Assembly (NCBI GenBank): GCA_034509495.1
Contig: CM067509.1
Location: 6,265,288-6,329,287, forward strand
Reading direction: 5' to 3'
Origin: Acestrorhynchus altus
Taxonomy: Eukaryota; Chordata; Actinopteri; Characiformes; Acestrorhynchidae
Length of the DNA: 64,000 bases
The notes under the pieces were generated by a model. It was not told the DNA's origin and did no database searches. It saw nothing but the letters and a program-made list of their open reading frames with translations. Both the position numbers and the translations under genes were made by a program. Shown one piece after another: positions 21,055 to 33,520 of the stretch; position 1 is the stretch's first letter; every line of letters starts with the position of its first letter.

Positions 21055-21335
21055 CCGAAGAAGTTCTTTTCATTTACAAGGAGACCTTTAAATAAAGGGC
21101 TCCGTTATATAGCACCAAACAAGGTTCTATTACAAGTTTGACCTCGCACAGGGTAGAGCCCAATATTGGTGCCATATGTAACCCTTTTGTGAAAGGTTCT
21201 GTATAGAACAGCACATTCTCCATCAATCTGAAGAACCCTTTCAAGATGCATGGAACCCTTTATTTGTGCAATGATTTGAGTGTTCATGGTTCCATATAGA
21301 ACCATTTTCTTTACTGAAGAACCCTTAAAGAGCCA
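21055..21335. mobile_element. Family I MITE
   Basis: Dense AGGTTCT/AGAACCC words in both orientations (AAGGGCTCCGTTATATAGCACC at the left, GAACCATTTTCTTTACTGAAG and AACCCTTAAAGAGCC at the right), forming a long imperfect inverted repeat with no coding capacity. Confidence 0.6.
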
Positions 21336-21404
21336 TCATTTTTATCGTTATCATTATTCATGAACGTATTGCCATCTAATCCTCTGCTCTTGGAGTCAGC
21401 AGTT

Positions 21405-21645
21405 TTGGAGATGATGAGAAGTTGCTTTGGGTTGCTATGGAGTTCCTTTTTGGTTGCTATGGTGTTGCAAAGTCTTTCCAAGGAAGTTGCTGTGGTATCA
21501 CAGGTGGTTGCTTCAGTGTACTAAGTGATTGCTAGATAGGCACTACAATATTGCTAGGTCGCTGCTATGGAGACAGTTACTAGTTGGCTGCTATGGTATC
21601 CCAGGTGGTTGCTATGACTACCCAGGTACTCCATGTGTCTGACTG
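21405..21645. repeat. GGTTGCTATGG-type degenerate tandem repeat
   Basis: Irregularly spaced GTTGCTATGG, GTTGCTGTGG and GCTGCTATGG words with intervening CCCAGGTGGTT, about ten in 240 bases. Confidence 0.6.
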
Positions 21646-22599
21646 GTTGTTATTATGTCTTAATAATATACTGAGGGTAAGATAAATTTTCTATCGCATA
21701 TAAACTGACACTGTCATCCCTGATAACTACCCTGATATCTCACTCCATCAGCCCTTTCTGCTCACAGGTGGCCATCAGATCTACCTCTAATGCAGCTTGG
21801 GATCAAGATCAAGACCCTCAAATCAAGTTTCCAGCTCCCACTGCGCTGGGTTAATTCTCAAAGCTGCCAATGGGATTCTCCCTCCGATTGCCTTTCATGG
21901 AATTGTTATTGCTCATTAGATCATATAACTCAACCTCATCCCCAGTTCTCAGAACCAGTGGCTTCGGCTCATTAACCGCTGGGCTCTGTGGAAGTGTAAC
22001 GTGATTGTACTTGACTGTGGCTTTCCATTGGGCGCATGTTGAGCCAGATGTACGGAGCCCTTGGAGTCAGTTTCAGACTCAAATTGAAATTGGCTTCATT
22101 CATTTCTGTGAATATCACCAAAAATAATCAGAGATGTTGGATGTAGGTCTGATTACATGCTCGAGCTTCGGGTTCATTTCAGACTTTGGCTGAGTAGCTG
22201 CAGTTCCGAAACATAGTGAAGGCTGTAAATGAGTGATGGTGTCTTTTCTTTAACAACAGCAGCACACAGTGTACAGATAAAGGAGCAGCAGGCTGACGGT
22301 ATTATAGTTCAGTGATATGTCAGTGTAATAACACTGTTATAACACAATGCAACCAGTGTAATAACTATAACACTGATACAACTGTAATGGCACTATTATA
22401 GTAGCTCTATTGAACTACAATAATACTATTACGTGGTTGTTAATAGATAACAACACTATTGACAATACATTGACAAATCACAATAGCTTTATTACACCGC
22501 ATGATCACTGTCGCCTCACTATGACGTCACAAACTGTTCTTGCAACTATTGCTTAAATACACTATTACCTCACAATCACAATCACTATTATTGCAAGAA
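21646..22599. other. Intron; AT-rich ACTATTA/ACACTGTTATAAC tract at 22310-22600
   Basis: Otherwise unique. The right-hand 290 bases are low complexity (AATAACACTGTTATAACACA, CACTATTACCTCAC) without a clear unit. Confidence 0.4.
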
Positions 22600-22800
22600 C
22601 ACTCCATTCGTACCAGCTCACCATCACGTCAGTGTGACTGCAGTGCTGAGAAGGACCCACCACCCACATAACAGCTGCTCTGTGGTGGTCCTGTGGGGTC
22701 CAGATCATTGAAGATCAGGGTGAAAGGAGGAGAATAAAGGATGCAGAGAAACAGATGAACTACAGTCTGTGATTATAGAACCACAACGTGCATAGAAATG
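22600..22800 (+). mobile_element. Family A copy, right part
   Basis: CTCCATTCGTACCAGCTCAC through GTCAGTGTGACTGCAGTGCT to TGAACTACAGTCTGTGATTA and TAGAACCACAA. Confidence 0.75.
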
Positions 22801-23404
22801 AACCTTGATTTGTTTGTGTGGTGTCCCTTTGCTCTGCATTGAGCTGCGTCACGACGCTCTCCACACAGCTGGTGGAGGTGAAATACTACACTGCATACAC
22901 TGACAGGTATTGACTACGACTGCTGGCATTAACATCACCTAATAATTCAACAGTGAATTACTGTTTCACAAGAGACGGAGCAGATAATTGGTGTCCTCCA
23001 ACGAAATATAGCCCTGTACTGCGTAGCGTCTCCGTGTTTCGCCTCCTCATACTTCCCCTCCCCCTGGCAGTTCTGACATTTATCTGACACTATCTTTAAT
23101 TATAAGTCTGGAGGAGCCGCTGAAGCTTAGCTGCTCCCTCTTAACTCGGTTGTCTCCATTGTGAGAAGATGACACAGCCCAGAGGCCGTGAACAATGTTT
23201 CTCGTGGCTGATTGTACCTCTGTGAGCTGTAGGGGAAGGTGATTGTCCTCAGATTCTTTCTTTTCAGGCCATTGTTTTGACCAAATTGTCCACTCTGATG
23301 CTGTGATGCTAAAGCTTCTGTAGTTTTACACTGATGGACGTGGGTTGTATCCACCCTTCCCACCACACAGTGGTGCTGGAAGGTCCTAAAAGTAGATAAG
23401 GAGC
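22801..23404. other. Repeat-poor intronic block
   Basis: Unique-looking with homeodomain-type words (CCTAATAATTCAAC, CTTTAATTATAAGTC). A candidate for conserved non-coding DNA, without other support. Confidence 0.3.
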
Positions 23405-23835
23405 CAAATCAAACAAACCAGACACAAAGGTTACACGTATTTATTTATCAAGGAAGACAATCCTGTATTCCATACCTGTAGGATCAGCAGATCATTTGAA
23501 GGTGAACGTAGAGTTAGGTGTTTTCAATCAGACAATCAGGTGTGAATGGACGGAACAGGGATCTATCAAAGTCTGAGCAAAGGAGGTTTCTGAGGAGCTC
23601 AGAAGAAGAGCTGTTGCTGTTCTTCAGGCTGGAAAAGATTACAAAAGCATCTCTAAAGAGCTTGGACTCCAACAGTCTACAGTCAAGCAGATTGTGTACA
23701 AATGGAGGAGATTCAAGAGATTATTACCTTCCCCAGGAGTGCTCCACCAACAAAGATCACACCAAGAGCAAGGCGTCCACCATCAGGACTGAACAAGAGT
23801 GAGCATGGCAGGGTTGCAAGGAGAAGCTGCTGCTC
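23405..23835 (+). pseudogene. Tc1-like transposase remnant (family J), N-terminal part
   Basis: The plus strand of about 23585-23710 reads VSEELRRRAVAVLQ, then AGKDYKSISKELGLQQSTVK, then QIVYKWRR: the paired-like helix-turn-helix that binds the terminal repeats in Tc1 transposases. It then shifts frame into LPSPGVLHQQ-like sequence and stops. Upstream, GTTTTCAATCAGACAATCAG and the ATTTGAAGGTGA region match the element's left end. The catalytic domain is absent. Confidence 0.8.
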
Positions 23836-24928
23836 TCCATAATGATCACATGGACATGTTGTGTGGATGTAGATGATAATATTTAGGTGTTTTTGTTTTA
23901 TTGTATTAAATATTTGGATATTTACAGGGTACCTGTAGATACTGTGGTTAGCTTAGAGTGTAATTACACCGTAAAGCTTTGTTTTTTCCAGCTGAAGTGT
24001 TTTGTTCATTAAGAATAAAGTGTAACAACCATTTTTAACCCATTTTTCCAAACCGTGAGAATTAACGTTCATACCGGTCAGTTCTGCCTCAACAGCGCCC
24101 CCTCAGGATCAGCTCCGCTATAGTCATGGATGACGTGTCCTCAAACAAAACAACAATGACACACATTTGGGGTCCTAAGCCCTGTTTGTTGTGCTGTCAA
24201 TCATTGTGCCATGCCCCCCTCGGCTGATGCCACGCCCCCGTGCCCCAAAGCCACAAAGACCTGAAAGGGAAACGAGGCCTAAATACGGTAAAATATACTT
24301 GAAACTGTAAACAAATAGGTTTTGAAGTCTGAAACTGAATAATATCAAAATATACATGAGTGTGAAAAATCCAAATCAGTTAATAATTGAATTGAATCGA
24401 AATTATATGTAAACATTATTTTTATTCTGAATATATCGATCATTTTCAATGAACTTTTATGAACCTAATTTTGCTCCATATAACACGCTCGATTTCAACG
24501 TCAGCTCTTGAGGGATCTTGCAGGCCGTTGGTCTTCCTTGTTGTGACCAGGTGGGCTGTGAGGTTGAGAAGCTTTAGGTCGTGTTGACTTTTAATGTGTT
24601 TGGCTGATGGTGTTCAAACAGCAGGAGCTGCATTACTGTTATTAATCATACGCTGCCTGTTAAAGGCCTGCTGTAATGAATCTGCTGCCTGTGTGAATGA
24701 TGGACGCTCTGCAGTAATGAGAGCTTTATCTGACTTTATTCTATAAGCTTTATCAAATAAGAGCCTGCGCCGTGTGTCCGGCGACCGAATGTGTTGTACC
24801 AGACGGGTCCGAAAAATAGATGTCCAGTGTGCACATCGCTCTTCATTAACCCCTGCGGCTCGTCTGGGACGGCTGTCTGAGCTTTCTGTCCTGCTCGGGT
24901 TTTATAGATGTTTGTTCACCTTTTTCTG

Positions 24929-24962
<34 letters not shown>

Positions 24963-26275
24963 AAATTAGATCTAAGGTGCTGTACCCTCTTCTGTCCCCC
25001 TCTCTAAAAGCAGCAGGCTGCCACTTTAATTGGAGCCTGACTGATAAGAGGACAGAGCTGAAAGAGCAAAGCAGAAAGCAGTGTCTTTAGGCACGGACGC
25101 TTGTTTTAATACACTGGCAGGACACGAGGTCAAACGTCCCCTATTTATAAGTCATTTAAATAGTAAATAAGTGAATGACCTGGCTATAAATACACGCAGG
25201 GTGTGTGGAAGGGAGTTTTAACTCTTAGATCCCAAGATCTGCACTTTGGTCCACTGGCTTCTCCGCAACCGATTCCAGCCAGCCTTGTGACCTCTCCTCC
25301 AGCACTGACTAGAGAAGATGTAGCCCAAACATCTCCACCAAACATCTGAGTCCCTGCATTGAGGGCCGTTTTGGAGCCATATGCTGCCCCAGGCAAACAA
25401 CTCATGCATTGACGATGGTCGAGGGAGCGTGGAGGGCGAGATAAGAGAAGAGCCGAGCCCTCAGGTTCACTGTGGACACTATTAGTGTGACCATAAAGTG
25501 CGGTTAGGAGATGAGCAGGACCCTGGTGGGTCCACACTTTCCTTATCTACATGATGGACAGCCCACGCCAGTGGCTCCTTGGTAATTAAGCAGCTGAATG
25601 TCCCCGGGGGGTGCGCAGCAGCTCCATGTCATTAGTTGCTGTCGTGGTAACAATGCAGGGCCACAGTGTGGTTTGTATCACTTATTGATCTGTGCTATTG
25701 AACAGGTGAGCGCGGGTCAGAGCTGGTCGATTCAGTGTGAAATATTGGTATTGGACTCGATCAGGGAATATTTTATTAAGCGTTTTTTTTAATGATCCCA
25801 GAATAAATACATATTATCTGTGACCAGCAGATGTTCGCTATATTGGCAGACGACAGTATCAGGATTAGGTTTGACCAGGACATCCTCGACAGCTCGATAA
25901 CATCAGCATGATAACATCTCTGTCCATCTCACCCACCCCACTCTCTGCAACCCCTCTCATCCCTGGTCCACTATATGAAACTGACCCCCCCCAGTAATCA
26001 AATGAAGCTGATAACAGGTAGAGCAGACATGAAGCTATCTCTCACACAGCCAAACTGCCCATAAAATGACCATAAAATGAAGATCAGGCAAATCGGTGTC
26101 CAGTGGAGATTATTCAGAATGTGCTGCTCTCCAGCTCACCTTCTCAACCCTCTCTGAACCTCTTATAGAAGATCTGGTCATTTCAGACGCAGTTCGGCTG
26201 AGATAAGATTAAGAGAGCTCCATTTCTGCTCCACCTGTTATCAACTCCATTCTGTTATATATGTTAGAACACAGT
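23836..26275. other. Intron, 2.4 kb, mostly repeat-poor
   Basis: Holds one (GT)n tract (24931-24960) and a candidate conserved block (24640-24900). No exon is supported. AT-rich at 24290-24480. Confidence 0.35.
24931..24960. repeat. (GT)n microsatellite
   Basis: 15 uninterrupted units. Confidence 0.97.
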
Positions 26276-26510
26276 TTAAACAGGGTCCACTCACTGTCCA
26301 CTCTACTATACTCCTATCTCGTTTTTCCACCTTGTTCATCCTCTAGTCGTTCATCAGGGCTCACAGGACGCTGCCCAGAGGACGCTCTCGGCTGCGTATT
26401 TCTGGTTGGTGGACTGTTCTCGGTCCAGCAGTGACATTTGAAGGGTTTAAACACTCCAGCAGCACTGCTGTGTCTGATCCACTCGTACCAGTACGACACA
26501 AATTAACACA
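26276..26510 (+). mobile_element. Family A copy
   Basis: AAACAGGGTCCACTCACTGT, GCTCACAGGACGCTGCCCAG, GTTGGTGGACTGTTCTCGGT and CCAGCAGCACTGCTGTGTCT in family order. Confidence 0.8.
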
Positions 26511-26558
26511 CTAGCACCAGTCTTGCATGATTTTCATAGTCTATGATCCTATATCCTG

Positions 26559-26560
<2 letters not shown>

Positions 26561-26591
<31 letters not shown>
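26561..26591. repeat. (TG)n microsatellite
   Basis: About 15 units. Confidence 0.97.
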
Positions 26592-26592
<1 letters not shown>

Positions 26593-27639
26593 TATGTACG
26601 TGTGGCTTTCGCTCTGGACTGCCTCCAGCGCCGAGACATTTTGGCCTGAAATGGCCGTTTTGGCCTGTCATTTTGGAGACCCCAGTGTGTCTTTGATGAA
26701 AGGGGGTGACCGGTAAGAGCTGCAAGCCCCGCAAAGTGACCGACAGAATCAAACAAACGAGCCGCTCTCCACAGATCTGAACACAGAGCTAATGACTGTA
26801 TGTGCACCAGCCAGGGCTCTAAAGTCCAGTTCACACACTCCAGTCTGCTCCCTTCATATCAAGCTCTCCTCCGTTCGGAGCTCTGCTGCCCAGGCCATTT
26901 ATTCCCGCAGTACATCAGCATGATTCAGGCTTGTGCAGGCCACTACGTTCACTGCTGAAGTCTGAAGTGCAAATCAGACAGACATATGGCTCTCAGACGT
27001 TTGGGGACGCGGATGTTGGACGGTCCAGCTGAGAACATTGTCCTGTTGAACCAGTGGCAGGTCCAGACTAGCCAACCTTCTGGTGGAGCATCATTGTGTA
27101 GTATGAAGGAATTGATATTAGGAATCACGAATCGAATACAACGACATTCTCTGAACTTGCATATGGACGGCGGGGACATGTCCATACCAATATTTTGTGA
27201 GGAAAGAATTGTCTTGGTGACTGCATCTCGAAGACGATGTTCAGGTATGCTGGCAGTAGATTGGCTGAAAAGGAGGGGGCTCAACGTGCAAGTATAGATC
27301 TCTATGTTCTGCCAGATAGAAGGAGGTGAGAGGTGATCACTGCGCTGGAGGTGGGTTATCAGGGTTATTCATGACTCGAGTCCGAGGGAAAATCGAGTCT
27401 CTCGCGTGACTTACTCCCTTTCCACTACTGCTGCATCACACAGCTCGCAGACCCACAGCAACCACATTCTAGTCCTCTTTTGGGGATAAAAACGAACTCT
27501 AGGCCAATTTTGAGGGATTTTTTTTGTACTTTTATTCATCAAAACCTTAAAGTATTTATAGGACATAGTTATTTCCAGGATGTCCTGGGGTGCTCAAAAT
27601 TGTCTTTATTTGAGATGTGAAAATTAACAGCATTTAAAT
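26592..27639. other. Intron, nothing recognised
   Basis: Open frames exist on both strands over 26950-27300 (about 100 codons), but neither shows a known domain, and overlapping antisense openness argues for chance. Confidence 0.35.
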
Positions 27640-27885
27640 ATTTGCATGAATTTGAGACACTTTGACAAGAACCAATTGTGATGTTCTAGACAACTGAGTC
27701 AGAACATCTTCAGAACATCAGGAAGGACTTGTGGGATTCCCAGTGAGCAGTGGTCAATACCTACCAAAAGTACTCCAAGCAAGCACATCCAGTGAACTGG
27801 CAACAGGTTCATGGATGCCCAAGGCTCACTGATGCTGAGGGACACAATAGTAGTAGGTGGTTTTAATGTTATGGCTATATTGGTG
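27640..27885 (+). mobile_element. Family K Tc1-like remnant with right terminal repeat
   Basis: TTTGACAAGAACCAATTGTG, GACAACTGAGTCAGAACATC, AGCAGTGGTCAATACCTACC, then a jump to GGGACACAATAGTAGTAGGT and GGTTTTAATGTTATGGCT (terminal repeat). The DDE domain is deleted. Confidence 0.75.
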
Positions 27886-28859
27886 CATTGTGCAGGGATT
27901 TGTTCTCGGTTAATTCTGAGGTAAGAGAACATTTTCAAAAGGAGTCAACGTGTCCCCGAAGCGTCCGCGATCAGCGTTCCTACGCGGCAGGAGCAGGTTT
28001 TAAAGTAGAGGGTGGTCTGCTGGGGAAGAATTACCAGCTTAGAAGTGAAGAACTGTGATGTTTGCTGTTCTTGCAGAGGGTTTGTGACAGCCTTTGATAT
28101 TCAAATGATCTGTTTTATTCCTGCCTGGCTCTCGTTCATAAGGATTTCGTTTTTCTCAATCGGACTCCTACACTCTGCTGGACGTTGTGTCCTCTATTGT
28201 GCTGGAGACACTTTCTTCTTTTAGAGTCCTGACTACCTTAGTTATGACTGACAGGTGCCTTTTATTGTGTTGGATCATAGTCATTATCCCATAAACCCTG
28301 ATTTTTCCGTCCAGGCATGACAGAGCGGAGCTGACGGTATTGCTTACCTTCCTTTTTCCTCCGTTTCTGCCTCTACACACTCTGACTCCGGGCCATTTGT
28401 GCTCTATATTGGTGTATTAGTTAGGGGACGGCTGTGCTCTTTTCGCATGTAATCAGGAAAATGAAGTGTTTGCTCATGCCCGGAGAACTTTGCCAGCAGC
28501 CATTTGATGAGCACCGTCTTATTGGAGGACATTAGCTCAAATGGGTTTTTAATATTGCTTACTTTCCTCCGTTGGTGAAGAGCAGCGGGCTATAACTGAG
28601 CAATGTTGCTGTTCATATTAGGTCACACGTCAGGGCACGAGCTGCATCTTCAGCGTAATTCTAGCTTTCCGTTTCCATTGGTCCAAGCGTGTCTTTATTG
28701 TCCCTGCCCTGCCAGAGCAAACTTGATGCAATCTGTAGAAATTGAGCAAATGTCGCCAGAAAAGCCAGCTTTGTTTCAAGGTTTGTTGAAGCCATGTATT
28801 GTCCAAACCAAGAACCATAAACAGCTCTTTGAAATAGGTTTTGAGTTGCGTGGTTGTAC
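27886..28859. other. Intron, repeat-poor
   Basis: Unique-looking; 28400-28560 is a candidate conserved non-coding block. No exon seen. Confidence 0.35.
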
Positions 28860-29060
28860 TAGTATGAGTGGATCAGACACAGCAGTGCCCCTGGAATGTT
28901 TAAACGTTGTGTCCACTCACTGTCCACTCTATTAGACACTCCCACCGAGTGTCTCCACCTTGTAGATATAAAGTCAGAGACAGAAGCTCATCTGTTTCTG
29001 CACAGTTTGTGTTGGTCCTCCTCTAGTCCTTCATCAGCGCTCACAGGACGCTGCCCAAGG
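28860..29060 (+). mobile_element. Family A copy, middle part
   Basis: AGTGGATCAGACACAGCAGT through GTGTCCACTCACTGTCCACT and AAGTCAGAGACAGAAGCTCA to GCTCACAGGACGCTGCCC. Confidence 0.8.
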
Positions 29061-31794
29061 TTAAAGGTTCTTTAGGGAGGTCAAAGTGGTTCTCAGGCAT
29101 TGCTCCGATGAAGCGTTCAGACAGCTCTATCCCACTCCAGTTCAGTTTCTGGCTGGTGTTTCTGCTTCTGTCTCCTTGGTTGAAGAGACGCAGAGTTAGG
29201 AAATGGATCTTGGGTCTGGTTGCTCTAGCTTTTCTCTATTCTGGATTTCTCGGCGAGTGTTCACGGTAACCATGACACTGCTCGGAGACGCTCGAACGCG
29301 CCAAGTCACGAAGTGTGAGTGCCAGCGCAGCCTTCCGAGTCTTCTGAGCTGCTCATAGTTAAATCTTGCCAACAAACACGAAAAGCATGTAAATAATTCT
29401 GGGAATGTCCTGCCTTGATCTAAGAGCTCGAACACTCTCTCCTGGCCTGGCCTCTGATCAGATCTTCATGATTAGTTTAGCCGCTGCTGGACGTTTGCTG
29501 TTCTCTGGTGTTTTCTCGGCCTTGTGGTAATGTCACGGGGGAATTGCCTGTGCAGTAATGATAGTGGTACTGACCCAGCATCTCAGCGCTCTAGGCACTG
29601 ATTTTACACGGATTCCATTTGGCATAGGTAGGTGATGAGTGGGTGGTGACATTGATATGCCAAGTGGTTTCGTCGCAAGAAATGACTGATCAGGAGGCTC
29701 CTGCTGAGAAAAGATATACAGTCCACTTCAGATTTGTGGGGACACATTCCCTTATTAATATCTTGATGCTCACCATTGCTTTCATTATGTCCATGCACCT
29801 TGTCGGACATCATGTTCTCTATATATCAGACTTTGGATCCCTCTCATCTGTTATGTCCAACAGGGCCATACCATGGAAGCCCAGGCAAAGTCTCTGGTGT
29901 TTAGCGGTCAGTCTTGATTTTCGTTCATGGTCTGGGGGGGTCTTGAGTCGAAAGCTCCAAAAGCTCAGGCCAGGTGACACCTATGGCATTTCCATTCTGT
30001 AGACAGGGTTGGGGGGCTTTGTTTACATTCCATCAACCACATGGAGGGGATGTGTGGGTAGTGTCACATTCATTTGATGGTCAGTTTCAGTTTCCGTTCA
30101 TGGTCTTGAGCTAAAGCCCTGGAAGCCCAGCCCAGGTGATGCCCCTTGCCGACGAACTTGGCGTGTTCCTGCCTTTTCCTGTGCAGTAACTGACCATTTC
30201 GTAATCTTGAATCTAATCTATGCCTCTGTGATTTGGTCCTTTTGTCGCCTGGTGTTTGAGCTGTCAAGTGGCAGATTGCGGTCAGAGCCTGGTGATGAAG
30301 ATGATTGGCATGCCTCGGTGCGCCTTGACCAGTGTGATGGCCTGCGAGGGCTGTGTCACTCTCACCTCGGGTTTGCCATGGTAACTCGCAGGGTCCTTAT
30401 TCTCCCGGCAAGGGTAAATCACATCAAAGCGACTGACAGAGCATCATTCTCCGGGTGGATGAAGGTGAATGAAGCATATTTCTCAGCCTTCTTTATTCCT
30501 CAGGTATTTAATATTAGATCTCAGCACAAAGGCAACTTCTAAACAAATCACAGCTTGGTGGGAGCTTTTATTCTGCCTGTTGGTCACAAATCTAGTTTTG
30601 CACGGAAGGCAGTCCAGAATCCATTCTTGTTGCACGTCCACCTCCAATGTTGTTCCATACTGGTCAGTATCTGATCTTCACTGACTGTAACTCACTATTA
30701 TTAGAGCTGGTATTGAACAGTCTCCTGTCTTGCACTTTGTGATTTTAAAAGTATTACAAATCCAAATGTATCCAAACCCACTCTACACCCCTCGCCCACA
30801 GCTTGCCCACCCTTTGAGCTCGGCTGTCAGTCTGAACAAAGCAGAAACAAAAGGAATCAGACAATAAAACTTCACTCGGCACAGAGCAAACGGAGAACAA
30901 AGAACTCAGAAATGACAGAGTATTGGTCATTATTCCTTTCCATTATTCCAGTGTTTCGCATCCAGAATGGGCCGACTCTGCCGAGCGTTCAGAAACAGTG
31001 CAGTCAATTCTTTCACACAACTGAGTCTCTTAAAAGCACTAAATACAGTACTGTACACTACTTCCCCGTCCTTCAGACCTTTGTGGTTGGACCAATGTTG
31101 TGGACAGCTCAATTCCCTCTTCCTCCCTCTCAGTAGCTCCGGACATTTTTTGGTGCACCCTTATTCAGTGCAGCTCAACTGGTGATGTCATAAGAGTTTC
31201 TCCCAGTGAAGTGCCAGACACAGTCCTTAATCCCAGCCTAATGAGTGGCAAGGCAGGCGACAGCGACACTGGTGAGAGTGTCCTAAATTCCATTCATTTA
31301 TCACAGGCAAGAAGAGAGAGTGGCAGAGCAGGGGAAGGTTCTTCATACATCATTTTAATATTTGGATCGCTCGTTTGAAGTCATTCAAGGTTTCGGAGTG
31401 AGTCAGAGCGCGAGGGCCGTTATCGTGGAGTGTTTAGGTTTAGTGGATGCTTTTTTTTGGGGAAGGGAAAGAAGAGAGCTAAATGGCGAGTGACAGGAGT
31501 GAAAGAGAAGTGTAGGAACTGGAGTGGTTGTAACTTTGAAGATGATCCAGAGCGAAATGTGGAGTTTGTATTGAGTGGCGAGGGGGGATCGGGGTCACTA
31601 CTAACTGCAGACACCATCACACACTCTTTGTCACGTAAATGTTTAACTACAGTTATGTGGAGACGTCCAGGGCATCTTTATTAGCCTGTGCATGTTCTGT
31701 TTACAATGTGCTTCTTTGGTGTCTCCTGCTGGGAGGATGGACAAGTTTCAACCTAGTGGTCCGCAGGCCTGTCCTTAAGAGCAGTCGTCCATAG
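29061..31794. other. Intron, 2.7 kb, repeat-poor except a small local duplication
   Basis: Holds the duplicated segments 29907-29975 and 30078-30141. No exon, RNA gene or transposon family recognised elsewhere. Confidence 0.35.
29907..30141. repeat. Imperfect direct duplication (two ~65-bp segments)
   Basis: GGTCAGTCTTGATTTTCGTT with the following TCATGGTC...TCTTGAG and CAGGCCAGGTGACACC (29907-29975) recurs as GGTCAGTTTCAGTTTCCGTT, TCATGGTCTTGAG and CAGCCCAGGTGATGCC (30078-30141). Confidence 0.65.
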
Positions 31795-31925
31795 TCAATC
31801 AATCAATCAATCAATCAATCAAAGTTTATTAGTTGTCACAAAGCAGCGTTACAGAAATCCAGGTCCAAGGAAGAAACCTTGAGAAGAACCAATGCTCAAG
31901 AGAGGAACCCATCCTCCTCTGGTCA
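31795..31925 (+). repeat. Family F interspersed repeat with (CAAT)n head
   Basis: Seven CAAT units, then AAAGTTTATTAGTTGTCACA, AAGCAGCGTTACAGAAATCC and AGAACCAATGCTCAAGAGAGG, ending CCCATCCTCCTCTGGTCA. A widespread teleost short interspersed repeat. Confidence 0.7.
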
Positions 31926-31944
31926 ATACTGGATAGCACAGACC

Positions 31945-32025
31945 ATAGTGGTCCGGTAATGCCGGAAGAAGGCCTTCCCTGGACTCTTTTTTAAATGTCC
32001 CAATACTTTTGTCCACATAGTGTAT
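31945..32025 (-). mobile_element. Family B MITE end, minus orientation
   Basis: AAGGCCTTCCCTGGACTC followed by AATGTCCCAATACTTTTGTC and CACATAGTGTA. Confidence 0.7.
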
Positions 32026-32350
32026 GACACTCTATTTATTAGTTCATCTCTGCCTGGTTGATGGACTCTGGCCTTTAAGATCATAAAGAGGAGCTTCCTG
32101 CAGGGTCCCACGCTCCAGCAGCACCACAACCAAGACCACTAGTGCAGTTCCACCTCTGACCGTTCGTGATGTAACACAGCCATGATATAAGAACACACTT
32201 GTAACTTGACCACCTGTCAGTACATGCCACATCACACTGTGGTCTTATGGTGCTGCCTCCACTGAGCATGCCCAGTGACCTTTCTCTCTGAGGATGACAC
32301 ACAGACAAGAAACAAAGGATAATGAGAGGATCACCCTTAACCCCTCTTGT

Positions 32351-32398
<48 letters not shown>

Positions 32399-32418
32399 TC
32401 TCTCTCTCTCTCCCTCTC
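32351..32418. repeat. (CT)n tract
   Basis: Nearly pure CT with two CCCT interruptions. Confidence 0.96.
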
Positions 32419-33329
32419 TCTTTCTTCCTTTGTCTCTTCACCTCCATGCAGTGAACACACACACCTCAGGCAGTCTATGCATCTTCATTCCCATCACACT
32501 CTCTCCAATCTCGCTCTTCATGGAGACACCAAGACTTTACAGAGCTCTGACTGGTCTCCTCAGGGAGGAGTGTGACCTGCTGCTTTTAATGGTACTAATG
32601 GTCCCCAAGGGTTTCCTCCACAGCACCAGATCAGCCCTTCCCACCTCAGAATCCTGGGATTAGGAACAAAAAGAGCTGGAGGAACATGGAGGAGGGCAGA
32701 AGAGCTATGGCTCTGACTTGTAGATGCTGATAAGCTGGAAGCACAAAACAGGTTCCTCAAGGGTTCTTTTGTAAAATTCTAGTCCCTATAGAAGAATAAC
32801 AAATCTAAGATCTACATAAACCATGTAGATTCTTACTTTGTTACAAGATTAGTGGAACACATTATCAGCAGTAGGTATCTGCTGAGATTTGGGTTAGGTT
32901 TCCATTGTCCTGAAGCATCTTCACTTCCGATTTTCGTCTTGGGGGAAGTGTTGGTAATATCAGACCAAGGAGACGTGCACTGGGGATGGGGACGGAAGAT
33001 AGAGAGCAGGCCCCCAGGGAATGGGCTCTGGTTCCTGTAAACAGGAGCTAAATCTGTCGGCTACAATACAATGGAACAGATTTTGGGAGTTTCAAGTCCT
33101 GCTCTTATGTTCCTCAGCTGCAGTGGAGGTGCTCAGCTCAAAAGCCCAAGGCTAGTGGAAACAAAAGGCTGTGGATATTGCTTCAGCCTGCGTCTGGAGA
33201 AGGTTTGGGCAGTGGTCTCAGTGGTCTTTTATCACTTTAACCTTATAGAATTTATTGAATTGCAACATTAAAACAAGATTCGTACCCTGATTTTAGCCTT
33301 GATAGTCAGTCTGGCTGATTCTGTGCTGG
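32419..33329. other. Intron; family I-like words at 32745-32850, otherwise unassigned
   Basis: GGTTCCTCAAGGGTTCTTTT at about 32750 resembles family I. The rest is unique-looking. Confidence 0.35.
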
Positions 33330-33520
33330 TTGGCTCCAGTCTGAAGAACTTTTGGCAGTTCTTCAATTTGAAACTGCGGAGGAACCTCTTATGGTGCTTC
33401 AAGAAACCTTCAATCAAAGGGCAAGGTTCTCATGGAAGTGCCTTAAGACGTTCTTCACCAGTGTCAACTGGAAAAACCTCCAAAGGTTCCTCAAGGATCT
33501 TTAAAAGTCCTGTACTGTAT
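33330..33520. mobile_element. Family I-like MITE copy
   Basis: Recurrent GGAACCTCTTATGGTGCTTC, AAGAAACCTTCAATC and AAGGTTCCTCAAGGATCTTT words in inverted and direct order. Boundaries uncertain. Confidence 0.4.

Noticed and set aside
26949..27297. Overlapping ~100-codon ORFs on both strands
   Set aside because: Antisense overlap of similar length, no recognised domain and no splice sites at the ends. Likely chance.
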